Below are positions 26,884 through 35,376 of a stretch of DNA of 64,000 nucleotides, piece by piece. Position 1 is the stretch's first letter; every line of letters starts with the position of its first letter. The position numbers and the translations under genes are program-made. The notes beneath the pieces are model-generated. The model was not told the DNA's origin and did no database searches. It worked only from the letters and a program-made list of their open reading frames with translations. Source of the DNA: a virus. The stretch lies in IMG/VR virus record IMGVR_UViG_3300035034_001463, positions 1-64,000 of that record; one strand, 5' to 3'.

Positions 26884-28313
26884 TCAAGACGCCAGGTACC
26901 TACAGGGTAAACACCGTCGACAGACAACAACCAATCTTCACCATCCCATCGATATTGTATTCCTGTATTTAGATTTGTTGTATAAGTGAGAGATCCATCT
27001 GTATTTTCACTTGCATCAAACACTATAACCCAATTAGATCCAGTCCATTCAATTATATCATTTGCATTTGCTATAAAGTCTGAATTATTTAAGTTCTTCC
27101 ATGCTGTAGGTCCGGAAGAATTTTCACTACTACCTATATCTTCTAATAATAAGATACGCAGACCTGGTGTTTTGAGAGAAGTTGGATTAGTTCTTAAAGG
27201 ATCAATTATATAATCAATTGAAGTAAACGCATTGGTACTGCGGGCAGGACCAGATATGCTTGTATCGTCTGGAAAGGTATCAGTATCCCAATTAACTATT
27301 ATTTTACTTTCGTCCAGCGGATTAATAGTAAAGGTTCCCGTCATTTCTATATAGGTATTTAATTTACGAACAATATAAATTCTTGATATATCTTCTTGAT
27401 ACTGTCCTGGATGAGGTTCAGTAACTCTTTGCCAACTAACATTACTTAACAATCCATTTTGACCAAGTTGTATTGTATTACCACTAATAACTATATCAAA
27501 ATTTTCATGATTGGTATTAACTAATTGATCGGTTTCGCTAGTGGTTGCAGTTCTAATACCATTTACATCGGTTGATCCTGCTCTTGCAGTATCACTATAA
27601 GCAGAAACTTCCGGCCTTGACAGACCTAATTCAATTGTTCCCTTGCGCTCGTCATGTATAGAATTAATAATATTGGTAATAACACCAAGACGTTTAACTT
27701 TAACTGGCGGATTAATCCAAATTGGTGTAGAGAAAATTAATGAAGCTACATCAATCTCTGCATCAATACCTTGAGGAACGGATCTACTAGACCAATTAAT
27801 ACTATCAAGGTTAACCGTAGTGAGAGAAGTCCAGTCTACATAGTTATCTGTTGTTTGTATTTCAACTTGAGGACGAAATATCATTAATATTTGTTCAAGT
27901 ATCTGCAATTTTTGATCAGTATTAGTAGTCCAAAGGTCAACTTGCACTGTCATCTTGTAAGGAGTTGGCATTAACCTTTCAACTGTATAATTCTTTCCTT
28001 GATAGTTAAGATATTCATTATTGTCAGAATCATAAGCACGCTCTCTTATGTTTACCTTTCCAACAAACGAATGATCTCTTGTATTTTCTCGATCTTGCTC
28101 AAGTGCCGTGATAAAAATACCCATCCGAGGTGCACAAGGAACTTTGTTTTCTGAATTTTCTCGTAATATACTAGCTACTTGACGTGTCATGTCTCCGTAA
28201 AGAATAGGAATTTCATGTTCGCCGCCTGCATCCTTATATTTAAAATTGCTCAACATGCGTATTAATTGAATTAGATAGTTTCTAATCTGGCCATCATAAA
28301 AAAATTGTGAAAT
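26871..28313 (-). CDS. 15: gp15-like tail sheath stabiliser/completion protein
   Basis: 480 aa when started at ATT 28313. The region after it reads ISQFFYDGQIRNYLIQLIRM, then LSNFKYKDAGGEHEIPILYG and YTVERLMPTPYKMTVQVDLW, which I recognise as the pattern of marine T4-like gp15 proteins. The nearest ATG (28256) would cut off this conserved N-terminus, and there is no ATG, GTG or TTG between the gp14 stop and 28256. AAGGAG lies exactly 7 nt before the ATT. The protein is longer than T4 gp15 because of a C-terminal extension rich in W/D/N. It caps the tail tube and sheath at the neck. Co-transcribed with gp14 (11-nt gap). Confidence 0.75.
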   Translation of the reverse strand: MSQFFYDGQIRNYLIQLIRMLSNFKYKDAGGEHEIPILYGDMTRQVASILRENSENKVPCAPRMGIFITALEQDRENTRDHSFVGKVNIRERAYDSDNNEYLNYQGKNYTVERLMPTPYKMTVQVDLWTTNTDQKLQILEQILMIFRPQVEIQTTDNYVDWTSLTTVNLDSINWSSRSVPQGIDAEIDVASLIFSTPIWINPPVKVKRLGVITNIINSIHDERKGTIELGLSRPEVSAYSDTARAGSTDVNGIRTATTSETDQLVNTNHENFDIVISGNTIQLGQNGLLSNVSWQRVTEPHPGQYQEDISRIYIVRKLNTYIEMTGTFTINPLDESKIIVNWDTDTFPDDTSISGPARSTNAFTSIDYIIDPLRTNPTSLKTPGLRILLLEDIGSSENSSGPTAWKNLNNSDFIANANDIIEWTGSNWVIVFDASENTDGSLTYTTNLNTGIQYRWDGEDWLLSVDGVYPVGTWRLELNG

Positions 28314-28324
28314 TGTATCTCTCC

Positions 28325-29479
28325 TTATACGTTATCTGCGCGCGGACGTAGTGCTTTGGTGATACTTTGACGTTCCTGTATAGTTTCGCCGCCAATTTCA
28401 CTAGTATTAGTATTGTTAATGAACGTTCCAAGTTGTGTTTTACGAGTGTCTGTATTTGAAAGTGTTTCTCTTACGTCACTTACCACATTAACCCAACGAG
28501 TTCCGTCGTACTTAAATAATCTTTTTGGCATAAAATCTGTTCTTAAATAATAAGAACCAGGTGCGCTATTAGTAGGAAAGGAGATACCAGAACCAAATGG
28601 TGCTCCGTTTGGTGCTTCATCTAAACCAATTAGATAACCTTTGTAACCCAACCGGTCAGGATTACCATATACTTGATCAACCGTTCCGTCAGATACAAAA
28701 CTATCTGTTTCGTCTGCTGTATTGATAACTGCTTTTCCATTCTCGTCTAAATCAAGAGTGTAGTAATGATTAGTTTCATATCCTGATTTTTTAGCATCGG
28801 CTTCGGCTTGAGCCAAAATTCCTGCATTAATTTCCATTTCTTTTGCACACATTGACATTACATCACGCAACGTAGTATCATCATTTTCGCCAGCCGGTCT
28901 ATCAAATATGTCTGCAAACTCAGTACCGTCGTAAATTTGTTTTAGTTTTAGTCTATAAAGGTGTGGATACCATGTGTGAGAAAATCCTTCAGCTGCTCTA
29001 GTAACATCCTCAACTACATAAAATCTTTTAAGTGAATAAGCTAAGTCATTTAATCCGTAATCGTCAATTAAATGAGGAAGCTCAACTACGTCACCTATTA
29101 TTATTTTTCTTCCCAACGTCTTGACAGATCTATTAATGTGAATTGTCATAAACAATACGTCGTTGCTGAGAAATAATCCAAATTGAGATAGGTCAAAATC
29201 TAAATCTTGTACATTATAAATTCCACGAATGGTATAAATGTCCTCTTCGTAATCTCTATCTCGATTCTCAAGAAACAATAGATCCTGTATGTTAGTGACA
29301 TTAACACTATCATACTGTGGTTGATCTGCTGTTGCGTCTTCGTCAGATGGATTTTTTGGTCCAAGATACTTATGAACAAATACATCAGTACCGCCGACAA
29401 TAAACATTTCTTCAATTGTTTTATCAAAGAATTGATAATCTTTACCGCGTTCCGGTTTATATAAGCTAAGACGTGGAAT
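28325..29479 (-). CDS. 14: gp14-like neck protein
   Basis: 384 aa when started at ATT 29479, giving (M)PRLSLYKPERGKDYQFFDK followed by TIEEMFIVGGTDVFVHKYLG, the N-terminal pattern of marine T4-like neck proteins. The first ATG (29407) would start inside this conserved block. No ATG, GTG or TTG is available between the upstream in-frame TGA and 29407. AGGAG lies 7 nt before the ATT. The middle (GRKIIIGDVVELPHLIDD, then FYVVEDVTRAAEGFSHTWYP) is also typical. gp14 with gp13 forms the neck between head and tail. It faces gp13 in divergent orientation across the palindromic promoter at 29499-29522. Confidence 0.75.
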   Translation of the reverse strand: MPRLSLYKPERGKDYQFFDKTIEEMFIVGGTDVFVHKYLGPKNPSDEDATADQPQYDSVNVTNIQDLLFLENRDRDYEEDIYTIRGIYNVQDLDFDLSQFGLFLSNDVLFMTIHINRSVKTLGRKIIIGDVVELPHLIDDYGLNDLAYSLKRFYVVEDVTRAAEGFSHTWYPHLYRLKLKQIYDGTEFADIFDRPAGENDDTTLRDVMSMCAKEMEINAGILAQAEADAKKSGYETNHYYTLDLDENGKAVINTADETDSFVSDGTVDQVYGNPDRLGYKGYLIGLDEAPNGAPFGSGISFPTNSAPGSYYLRTDFMPKRLFKYDGTRWVNVVSDVRETLSNTDTRKTQLGTFINNTNTSEIGGETIQERQSITKALRPRADNV

Positions 29480-29498
29480 GATCTTTCTCCTAATTACT

Positions 29499-29522
29499 AT
29501 TCATATTTAGCTAAATATGAAT
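29499..29522. promoter_or_regulatory. 24-bp palindromic bidirectional late promoter
   Basis: Perfect inverted repeat with two 12-bp arms and no spacer (ATTCATATTTAG/CTAAATATGAAT). Each arm carries a CTAAATA late-promoter core reading outwards, one toward gp14-gp15 on the minus strand and one toward gp13 on the plus strand. Ribosome binding sites follow on each side (AGGAG at 29491-29487 on minus, GGAGG at about 29523-29527 on plus). Confidence 0.65.
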
Positions 29523-29533
29523 GGAGGAATACT

Positions 29534-30292
29534 ATGGCAACTGCTACTGAAAAACAAGAAATATTTGATTACGTTAATGCTTTCTTAGGTGGAGGTATGG
29601 TTGATGTAGAACTTGATCCAATACATTATGAAGTTGCTTTGTCAAAAGCACTTAGTAAATACAGACAACGTTCGGATAATTCTGTTGAAGAAAGTTACAT
29701 CTTTCTTGAATTAGTAAAAGACCAAAACGAGTATACTCTTCCAAAAGAAGTAATAGAAGTACGAAAAATATTTCGTAGGTCAGTTGGATCAAGATCCGGC
29801 GGTGGTGATGGAAGTGGAACAGTTTTTGAACCATTCAACCTTGCTTATACTAATACATACTTACTTTCAAGTTCAAATATGGGCGGATTAGCAACTTACG
29901 ACTTCTTTGCTCAGTATCAAGAACTAGTTGGACGTATGTTTGGTGGATTTATAACATACAAATGGGACATGCCTACTCGCAAGTTAACAATCTTTCAACG
30001 CCCTCGCGGTAAAGAAGAAGTGATGCTTTATGCTTATAATTATAGACCGGATAGCATTTTGTTAGCAGATTATCTTTCTCAGCAATGGATAAAGGATTAT
30101 ACCCTTGCATCATGTAAATATATGTTAGGCGAAGCACGTTCTAAATTTGCAACCATAGCAGGACCTCAAGGTGGTTCTTCACTAAATGGCGATTCTTTAA
30201 AAGCAGAAGCACAAGCCGAAATGGAAAAACTCGACCTAGCACTACAAAATCAAGAAGCCGGCGGAGTGGGGTATTCCTTCACCATCGGCTAG
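29534..30292 (+). CDS. 13: gp13-like neck protein
   Basis: 252 aa with the pattern of marine T4-like gp13: helical N-terminus (EIFDYVNAFLGGGMVDVELD), YRQRSDNSVEESYIFLELV, then LPKEVIEVRKIFRRSVGS, a Gly/Ser loop, and YNYRPDSILLADYLSQQWIKD. gp13 pairs with gp14 to complete the neck that accepts the tail. It has GGAGG before the ATG. In T4 genes 13, 14 and 15 run in one direction; here gp14 and gp15 are on the opposite strand. Confidence 0.8.
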   Translation: MATATEKQEIFDYVNAFLGGGMVDVELDPIHYEVALSKALSKYRQRSDNSVEESYIFLELVKDQNEYTLPKEVIEVRKIFRRSVGSRSGGGDGSGTVFEPFNLAYTNTYLLSSSNMGGLATYDFFAQYQELVGRMFGGFITYKWDMPTRKLTIFQRPRGKEEVMLYAYNYRPDSILLADYLSQQWIKDYTLASCKYMLGEARSKFATIAGPQGGSSLNGDSLKAEAQAEMEKLDLALQNQEAGGVGYSFTIG

Positions 30293-30309
30293 ATTCCTTG
30301 TTGGTTAAG

Positions 30310-30317
30310 AATAAATA
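30310..30317 (+). promoter_or_regulatory. Late promoter-like AATAAATA
   Basis: Late octamer variant downstream of gp13. It lies in the 138-nt non-coding gap ahead of the dNMP kinase and would give a late transcript in addition to the sigma70 promoter at 30380. Confidence 0.45.
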
Positions 30318-30379
30318 GGTGTATGAAAGATATACTTATTAAAATTATTAACAATGATGATTCCCGATCGTATAATAGG

Positions 30380-30408
30380 TTGACATTTATCTAAAAATAT
30401 GTTATATT
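30380..30408 (+). promoter_or_regulatory. Sigma70-type promoter of dNMP kinase gene
   Basis: -35 TTGACA (30380-30385), 17-bp spacer, -10 TATATT (30403-30408). The start would fall near 30415, 16 nt before the ATG, leaving room for the AGGAG site. Expected to be read by host RNA polymerase early in infection. Confidence 0.75.
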
Positions 30409-30430
30409 CTACTTAACACTAGGAGAACAT

Positions 30431-30967
30431 ATGAGTCAAACCCCAAAATTAATGATAGTAGGTCACGGACGACATGGCAAAGATACTGCTTGTGAAATAT
30501 TAAGAGACAAATACGGATTTACTTTTGAAAGTAGTTCAAAGTTTTGTTCAAAACTTTTTATATTTGATCAATTAAAAGACAAATATGGTTATAAAACAGA
30601 AGAAGATTGTTATATTGATAGACACAATCGTCGAGCAGAATGGTTTAAATTAATTTCAGATTTTTGTGAAGAGGATGCCGCCGCTCTTGGTAAATCTATA
30701 TTTTCTGAATATAATATCTATTGTGGGTGTAGAAGTAAGCGCGAACTTAATTCAATGAAACTACAGGGTGTTTTTGACTATTGTGTTTGGGTTGACCGGT
30801 CAGAACATCTTCCTCCGGAAGATTCATCTATTATTAGCATAGAACCTTGGATGGCAGATTTTATAATTGACAATAATCGAGATATAGCTCAACTCGAAAC
30901 GAATTTAGATCATTTATATGGTAGAGTTAAAAATCTGGCCTTAGGTCGCCTTGCTTCCATGTTTTAG
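30431..30967 (+). CDS. Deoxynucleoside monophosphate kinase (T4 gp1-like)
   Basis: 178 aa with a P-loop GHGRHGKDT at residues 11-19 and an overall plan like T4-type dNMP kinases of marine phages. Features are F-E-S-S-S-K-F-C after the P-loop, DRHNRRAEWFKLISDFCEED in the NMP-binding region, and later FDYCVWVDRSEHLP. It would phosphorylate dNMPs to dNDPs to feed phage DNA synthesis, in the cytoplasm. It has its own sigma70 promoter. The last 41 nt overlap the 3' end of the HNH gene on the other strand. Confidence 0.7.
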   Translation: MSQTPKLMIVGHGRHGKDTACEILRDKYGFTFESSSKFCSKLFIFDQLKDKYGYKTEEDCYIDRHNRRAEWFKLISDFCEEDAAALGKSIFSEYNIYCGCRSKRELNSMKLQGVFDYCVWVDRSEHLPPEDSSIISIEPWMADFIIDNNRDIAQLETNLDHLYGRVKNLALGRLASMF

Positions 30968-31268
30968 CATCTTTTAGATGTAAAATTCTTTGGCAATTTG
31001 CACAAACCGTTTTTAAGTTTGTTAATCGACAGTTGTCAAGATTTCCATCTATATGAAAAACATTAAACTGTTCCGAGTGTTTACTTTTAAATCCACACTT
31101 TTCGCATTCTGATTTTTTAACGTATCCCTTCTGTTTCCATCTTGGGATCCCGTGACCTGTTCCTCCGTGTTTGAGGCAAATCTCGCATTTCTTTCTATAA
31201 AATGTTCGTCCTTCTTTTTTATAATTAACTGCGGCAGCACGCATTCCGCATATACAAAGTGGTCTCAT
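30927..31268 (-). CDS. HNH endonuclease-like protein
   Basis: 113 aa with four CxxC-type pairs (CICG, CEIC, CEKCGFKSKH, CANCQRILH) and the HNH-like core FNVFHIDGNLDNCRLTNLKTV, in which the H-x-D-G and N-x-x-x-N-L spacing fits a zinc-stabilised HNH nuclease. Small HNH proteins of this kind recur between structural genes of marine T4-like phages and are regarded as mobile or homing-type nucleases, or as regulators. It lies alone on the minus strand between dNMP kinase and gp18. No intron or intein is seen next to it. Confidence 0.7.
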   Translation of the reverse strand: MRPLCICGMRAAAVNYKKEGRTFYRKKCEICLKHGGTGHGIPRWKQKGYVKKSECEKCGFKSKHSEQFNVFHIDGNLDNCRLTNLKTVCANCQRILHLKDAKTWKQGDLRPDF

Positions 31269-31341
31269 AACTTATTTAATCAAACTAAACCTTTAGTGCC
31301 CCTTTATCACATGATATAAGAGTTATTTTTTCTTCCCATCA

Positions 31342-31349
31342 ACTAAATA
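31342..31349 (+). promoter_or_regulatory. Late promoter-like ACTAAATA
   Basis: CTAAATA-core late element 46 nt before the gp18 start codon, followed by a good GAAGGAG ribosome binding site. The leader holds no ORF. Confidence 0.55.
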
Positions 31350-31395
31350 TAGATGAGACAGACGACATTCTTATATAGTCGAAGGAGAACAAAAG

Positions 31396-34300
31396 ATGGC
31401 ATTAGTATCACCAGGTGTAGAAGTAAGCGTAATTAACGATAGTTTTTACACTCCAGCGGAACCGGGCACTGTTCCAATGGTTTTCATTGCAACAGCACAA
31501 GATAAATCAAATCCAGCAGGAACCGGAACTGCATCAGGCACGCTTAAAGCGAATGCCGGAGTACCTTATTTGCTTACATCACAGCGTGATGCTTCCGAAA
31601 CGTTTGGGGATGCAATATTTAAGACCGACACTAACAATAATCCAATTCATGCAGGTGAACAGAATGAATATGGATTGCAAGCACTTTATTCAATACTTGG
31701 TGTTTCTAATAGAGCGTGGGCAGTTCGTGCAGATATTGATTTAAGTGAAATTGAAGGAACTGCAAACGAACCAGCAGGACCTCCTACAAATGGAACATAT
31801 TGGTTTGACACACAGAATACTAGTTTTGGTGTTTTTGAATGGAACGGTAATCCTAAGACTACAACAGGTGGACAAAGTTTCTCCGTACAGGATGTTCTAG
31901 TTATAACCGATACTACAAGAGTTAGCAGCGGAGTTCCAAAGACTTCAGTTGGCGCAATTGGAGATTATGCTCTAGTTGCAACTACCACTCTTAACAAATT
32001 ATTTTATAAAAATTCAACAGGTACATGGGTAGAAGTTGGAACAAGTGATTGGGCAGCAAGCTGGCCAACAGTACGTGGTACTGCAAGCAACCCAACTATA
32101 ACAAACGGTGAAACTGTTGTAATTAATGGATCAACCGTTACAGCAAGTGGCACAACCGTAACTGTTCTTGCTAATGATATAAACAGTGCTTTGATATCTG
32201 GTGTTACAGCAGCAGCAGTTGATGGTTCACTTGAAATTTATACAAATGGTATTGACCTAACACTTGCTGAGGGAACTGGTTCCCTAGCAGCGGCAGGATT
32301 AACAGCTGGTGTATTTTATGCTCCAAAGATTCAAATTAGCAGACACACCAATGTACCACAATATAAACTAACAGATACAAATTCTCGTCCAACAGGTTCT
32401 ATTTGGGTTAAGACTACACAACCAAATGCAGGAGCAAGATGGAGAGTTAAGGTATATAACGGAGATACATTACTTTTTGATAATGTAGAAGCTCCGCTTT
32501 ATGCAGATAACCAAACTGCTATTTCTAATTTGGATCCAGCCGGCGGCGGATTAAATCTTGCAGTTGGTGATCTTTATGTTAAGTATAATGATGCAGAAGA
32601 CGAACCAGTTCTTGCAGATTTTAAGATATACCGTCGTAGGGCATCAGGTCGCACAACGATAACTTCAAGGGCAATCACAAGCAATATTTCAGCAGGTGCA
32701 TTTAGCTTTGATATTTTTGAATCAGTAATTGGAAGTGCTTCATTAGCAGCAGATGTTACTGTAACAGGAACGGCAACTGGTGCATCAAGCGATGCTGACG
32801 TAATAGCAGGTGCTATCAACTCAGCTGGATTGGTTAACATCGTAGCAAGCGTTGACGCAAGTAATAGGGTTGTAATTCAACATAAGTTAGGTGGTGAATT
32901 CCGTCTAAATGATACAATTGGAACACTTTTAGAGATGGGATTCAGTGCATATGTTGATGCAAATAACGGTACAGTAAATCTTTATACTGCTCCAGCTGGA
33001 GATTCAGCTTCGTCAGATTTCTTAGCAACAAATTGGCAAGTCCTTTCATATACTGCAAGCGAAGATGCTCCAACTGCACTTACAACTGACGGACGTCTTT
33101 GGTACTCATCAGTTGTTGATGAAGTTGATATAATGGTACATAATGGAAACACATGGGTTGGATACCTTGATTCAACCAGTCCATTTTATGATGTAGACGA
33201 TACGGCACAAACAGATCCAGCAGGACCAATTGTTGCTGCAACCGAACCTACAACACAAAGTGATGGTACTTCATTAGTAAATGGTGATCTTTGGATTGAT
33301 ACAGCAGATATTGAAAATTATCCTACAATTTATAAGTATGACGGTGCTCTACTTCAGTGGAACCTAGTTGATAAAACAGATCAAACAACTGAAGACGGTA
33401 TATTGTTTGACGACGCTCGTTATAATACTTCCGGAGCAAACAGTAATGTTGCAGGAGATATTGATGAGTTGTTAATAAGCAACTTTTTAGACTTTGATGC
33501 ACCAGATCCTGCATTGTATCCAAGAGGAATGTTACTTTGGAATTTGCGTCGTTCAGGATTCAATGTAAAGCGTTTTGAGCGCAATTATATTGATGTAAAT
33601 GACGACAATATAAGATTTAATAACGACGAAAGCATGGATGGTTATTATCCACATCGTTGGGTTACAGAATCAGCAAATGACATAGACGGTAGTGGATCTT
33701 TTGGCCGTAAGGCACAACGTAAGGTTGTTGTACAGGCATTACAGGCATTGGTTAACAGCAATCAAGATATCAGAGACGACGAATCAAGATTATTCAACTT
33801 AATGGCATGCCCAGGATATCCAGAATTGATCGGCGAAATGATCACTCTAAACTTTGATCGTGGACTAACGGCATTTGTCGTAGCAGACTCGCCTGCAAGG
33901 CTCACACCTGATGCTACTTCACTTAATAATTGGGGTACTAACGTTAATACTGTTGTAGAAGACAACGACGACGGATTGGTGTCAAGAGACGAGTACATGG
34001 GCGTTTATTACCCTTGGGGCTTTACTAGTGATAACTTTGGTAACAACGTAGTTGTACCACCAAGCCACATGATGCTACGCACAATTGCACTGAACGACCA
34101 AATTGCTTATCCTTGGTTTGCTCCGGCAGGAACCAGACGTGGCGGCATCACTAATGCAACTTCAACCGGTTATGTAAATAACGAAGGAGAATTTGTAGCA
34201 GTGGCTCTAAACGAAGGTCAAAGAGACACACTTTACTCAGTAGATGTGAATCCAATTACATTCATAACAGGCGCTGGACTTGTTGCTTACGGGCAAAAGA

Positions 34301-34647
34301 CAAGAGCACGTGGTTCTTCATCACTTGATAGAATTAATGTTGCAAGACTGGTAGTTTACCTACGTAGACAGCTTACAACACTTTCTAAGCCATACTTGTT
34401 TGAACCAAATGATAAAATCACACGTGACGAAATTAAGCAGGCAGCAGAATCGTTGCTACTTGAATTAGTTGGACTAAGAGGAGTTTATGATTACTTGGTC
34501 GTATGTGACGAAACTAACAATACGCCATCTAGAATTGACAGGAATGAGCTATATTTAGATATTGCTATAGAACCAGTCAAAGCAGTTGAATTCATCTATA
34601 TTCCATTGAGATTGAAGAATACTGGCGAAATAGCTGGTCTAGGTTAA
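31396..34647 (+). CDS. 18: gp18-like tail sheath protein
   Basis: 1083 aa, much longer than T4 gp18 (659 aa). The N-terminus MALVSPGVEVSVINDSFYTP is the classic contractile-sheath start. The C-terminal third (about 730-1083) carries the conserved sheath core: FNVKRFERNYI, then FGRKAQRKVVVQALQALVNS, MACPGYPELIGEM, YPWFAPAGTRRGGI, and NVARLVVYLRRQLTTL near the end. The excess length lies in a middle block (about 130-650) with Ser/Thr/Gly-rich Ig-like or beta repeats, presumably displayed on the sheath exterior. Subunits polymerise around the gp19 tube and contract at infection. Confidence 0.85.
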   Translation: MALVSPGVEVSVINDSFYTPAEPGTVPMVFIATAQDKSNPAGTGTASGTLKANAGVPYLLTSQRDASETFGDAIFKTDTNNNPIHAGEQNEYGLQALYSILGVSNRAWAVRADIDLSEIEGTANEPAGPPTNGTYWFDTQNTSFGVFEWNGNPKTTTGGQSFSVQDVLVITDTTRVSSGVPKTSVGAIGDYALVATTTLNKLFYKNSTGTWVEVGTSDWAASWPTVRGTASNPTITNGETVVINGSTVTASGTTVTVLANDINSALISGVTAAAVDGSLEIYTNGIDLTLAEGTGSLAAAGLTAGVFYAPKIQISRHTNVPQYKLTDTNSRPTGSIWVKTTQPNAGARWRVKVYNGDTLLFDNVEAPLYADNQTAISNLDPAGGGLNLAVGDLYVKYNDAEDEPVLADFKIYRRRASGRTTITSRAITSNISAGAFSFDIFESVIGSASLAADVTVTGTATGASSDADVIAGAINSAGLVNIVASVDASNRVVIQHKLGGEFRLNDTIGTLLEMGFSAYVDANNGTVNLYTAPAGDSASSDFLATNWQVLSYTASEDAPTALTTDGRLWYSSVVDEVDIMVHNGNTWVGYLDSTSPFYDVDDTAQTDPAGPIVAATEPTTQSDGTSLVNGDLWIDTADIENYPTIYKYDGALLQWNLVDKTDQTTEDGILFDDARYNTSGANSNVAGDIDELLISNFLDFDAPDPALYPRGMLLWNLRRSGFNVKRFERNYIDVNDDNIRFNNDESMDGYYPHRWVTESANDIDGSGSFGRKAQRKVVVQALQALVNSNQDIRDDESRLFNLMACPGYPELIGEMITLNFDRGLTAFVVADSPARLTPDATSLNNWGTNVNTVVEDNDDGLVSRDEYMGVYYPWGFTSDNFGNNVVVPPSHMMLRTIALNDQIAYPWFAPAGTRRGGITNATSTGYVNNEGEFVAVALNEGQRDTLYSVDVNPITFITGAGLVAYGQKTRARGSSSLDRINVARLVVYLRRQLTTLSKPYLFEPNDKITRDEIKQAAESLLLELVGLRGVYDYLVVCDETNNTPSRIDRNELYLDIAIEPVKAVEFIYIPLRLKNTGEIAGLG

Positions 34648-34655
34648 GATAAATA
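34648..34655 (+). promoter_or_regulatory. Late promoter GATAAATA (gp19)
   Basis: Late octamer variant just after the gp18 stop, 21 nt before the gp19 ATG with AAGGAG in the leader, allowing extra expression of the abundant tube protein. Confidence 0.7.
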
Positions 34656-34676
34656 GTAGCAATAAGGAGAGAATAA

Positions 34677-35312
34677 ATGTCAATCTCATCACTATCAAAG
34701 ATCACTGTTCCATTAGCGAGCGACCAATCAGCGGTCGCTCAGGGACAGCTGATGCCAAAGCTTCAGTATCGCTTTAGGGTAACACTGGAAAACTTTGGAG
34801 TAACAACACCAAGAACTGAACTTACTAAGCAAGTTGCGGATGTAACTCGACCAAACTTGTCGTTTGAAGAAATTACGATCGACGTTTATAACTCACGTAG
34901 TTATTTGGTTGGTAAGCATACTTGGGAACCAATTACTTTAAACTTGCGCGACGACGTCGGGGGAAACGTACAAAAGCTCGTAGGCGAGCAAAATCAGAAA
35001 CAATTCGACTTCCAAGAACAAGCAAGCGCAGCATCCGGTATCGACTATAAGTTTACCACAAGGATTGAAATGCTTGATGGAGGTAATGGGCAATTCCAAC
35101 CAACAGTACTTGAAACATGGGAACTTTACGGTTGTTTAGTACAGAATACTAACTGGAATTCATTAGCATATAATTCAAATGAACCAGTATTGATTACATT
35201 GTCTATTCGTTATGATAATGCAGTACAGACACCACAAGGAACTGGTATTGGTACAAATGTTGGACGTACTGTCAATACACTTATTACAGGTGGTGGTCTT
35301 TCAACAGGCTAA
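34677..35312 (+). CDS. 19: gp19-like tail tube protein
   Basis: A 211-aa protein with the tail-tube pattern of T4-like phages: LQYRFRVTLENFG, then KQVADVTRPNLSFEEITIDV, SRSYLVGKHTWEPITLNLRD, and ETWELYGCLVQNTNWNSL. It would stack as hexameric rings inside the gp18 sheath. It has its own late promoter and is followed by a strong intrinsic terminator, as expected for a highly expressed structural gene. Confidence 0.85.
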   Translation: MSISSLSKITVPLASDQSAVAQGQLMPKLQYRFRVTLENFGVTTPRTELTKQVADVTRPNLSFEEITIDVYNSRSYLVGKHTWEPITLNLRDDVGGNVQKLVGEQNQKQFDFQEQASAASGIDYKFTTRIEMLDGGNGQFQPTVLETWELYGCLVQNTNWNSLAYNSNEPVLITLSIRYDNAVQTPQGTGIGTNVGRTVNTLITGGGLSTG

Positions 35313-35332
35313 TGCTTAAAGATAAGTAGATC

Positions 35333-35361
35333 AAGAGGGAACTTAGGTTCCCTCTTTTTTT
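35333..35361 (+). terminator. Rho-independent terminator after gp19
   Basis: Perfect 10-bp stem AAGAGGGAAC/GTTCCCTCTT with a TTAG loop, followed by an uninterrupted T-run to 35361. It separates the gp18-gp19 transcripts from the gene at 35377. Confidence 0.9.
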
Positions 35362-35364
35362 GAC

Positions 35365-35372
35365 GATAAATA
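35365..35372 (+). promoter_or_regulatory. Late promoter GATAAATA fused to start codon
   Basis: Late octamer 3 bp after the terminator T-run and exactly 4 nt before the ATG at 35377. With T4 spacing the transcript would begin at or next to the A of ATG, so the mRNA would be leaderless. Confidence 0.7.
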
Positions 35373-35376
35373 CAAT

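Noticed and set aside
28254-28256. ATG 28256 as gp15 start
   Set aside because: No ribosome binding site; the conserved FFYDGQIR region lies upstream in the same open frame behind AAGGAG.
29405-29407. ATG 29407 as gp14 start
   Set aside because: It would remove about 24 conserved residues, and the ribosome binding site is 80 nt further upstream.
30323-30394. 23-codon ORF behind the AATAAATA element
   Set aside because: Too short and with no recognisable sequence; the sigma70 -35 of the next gene lies within it. Could be chance.
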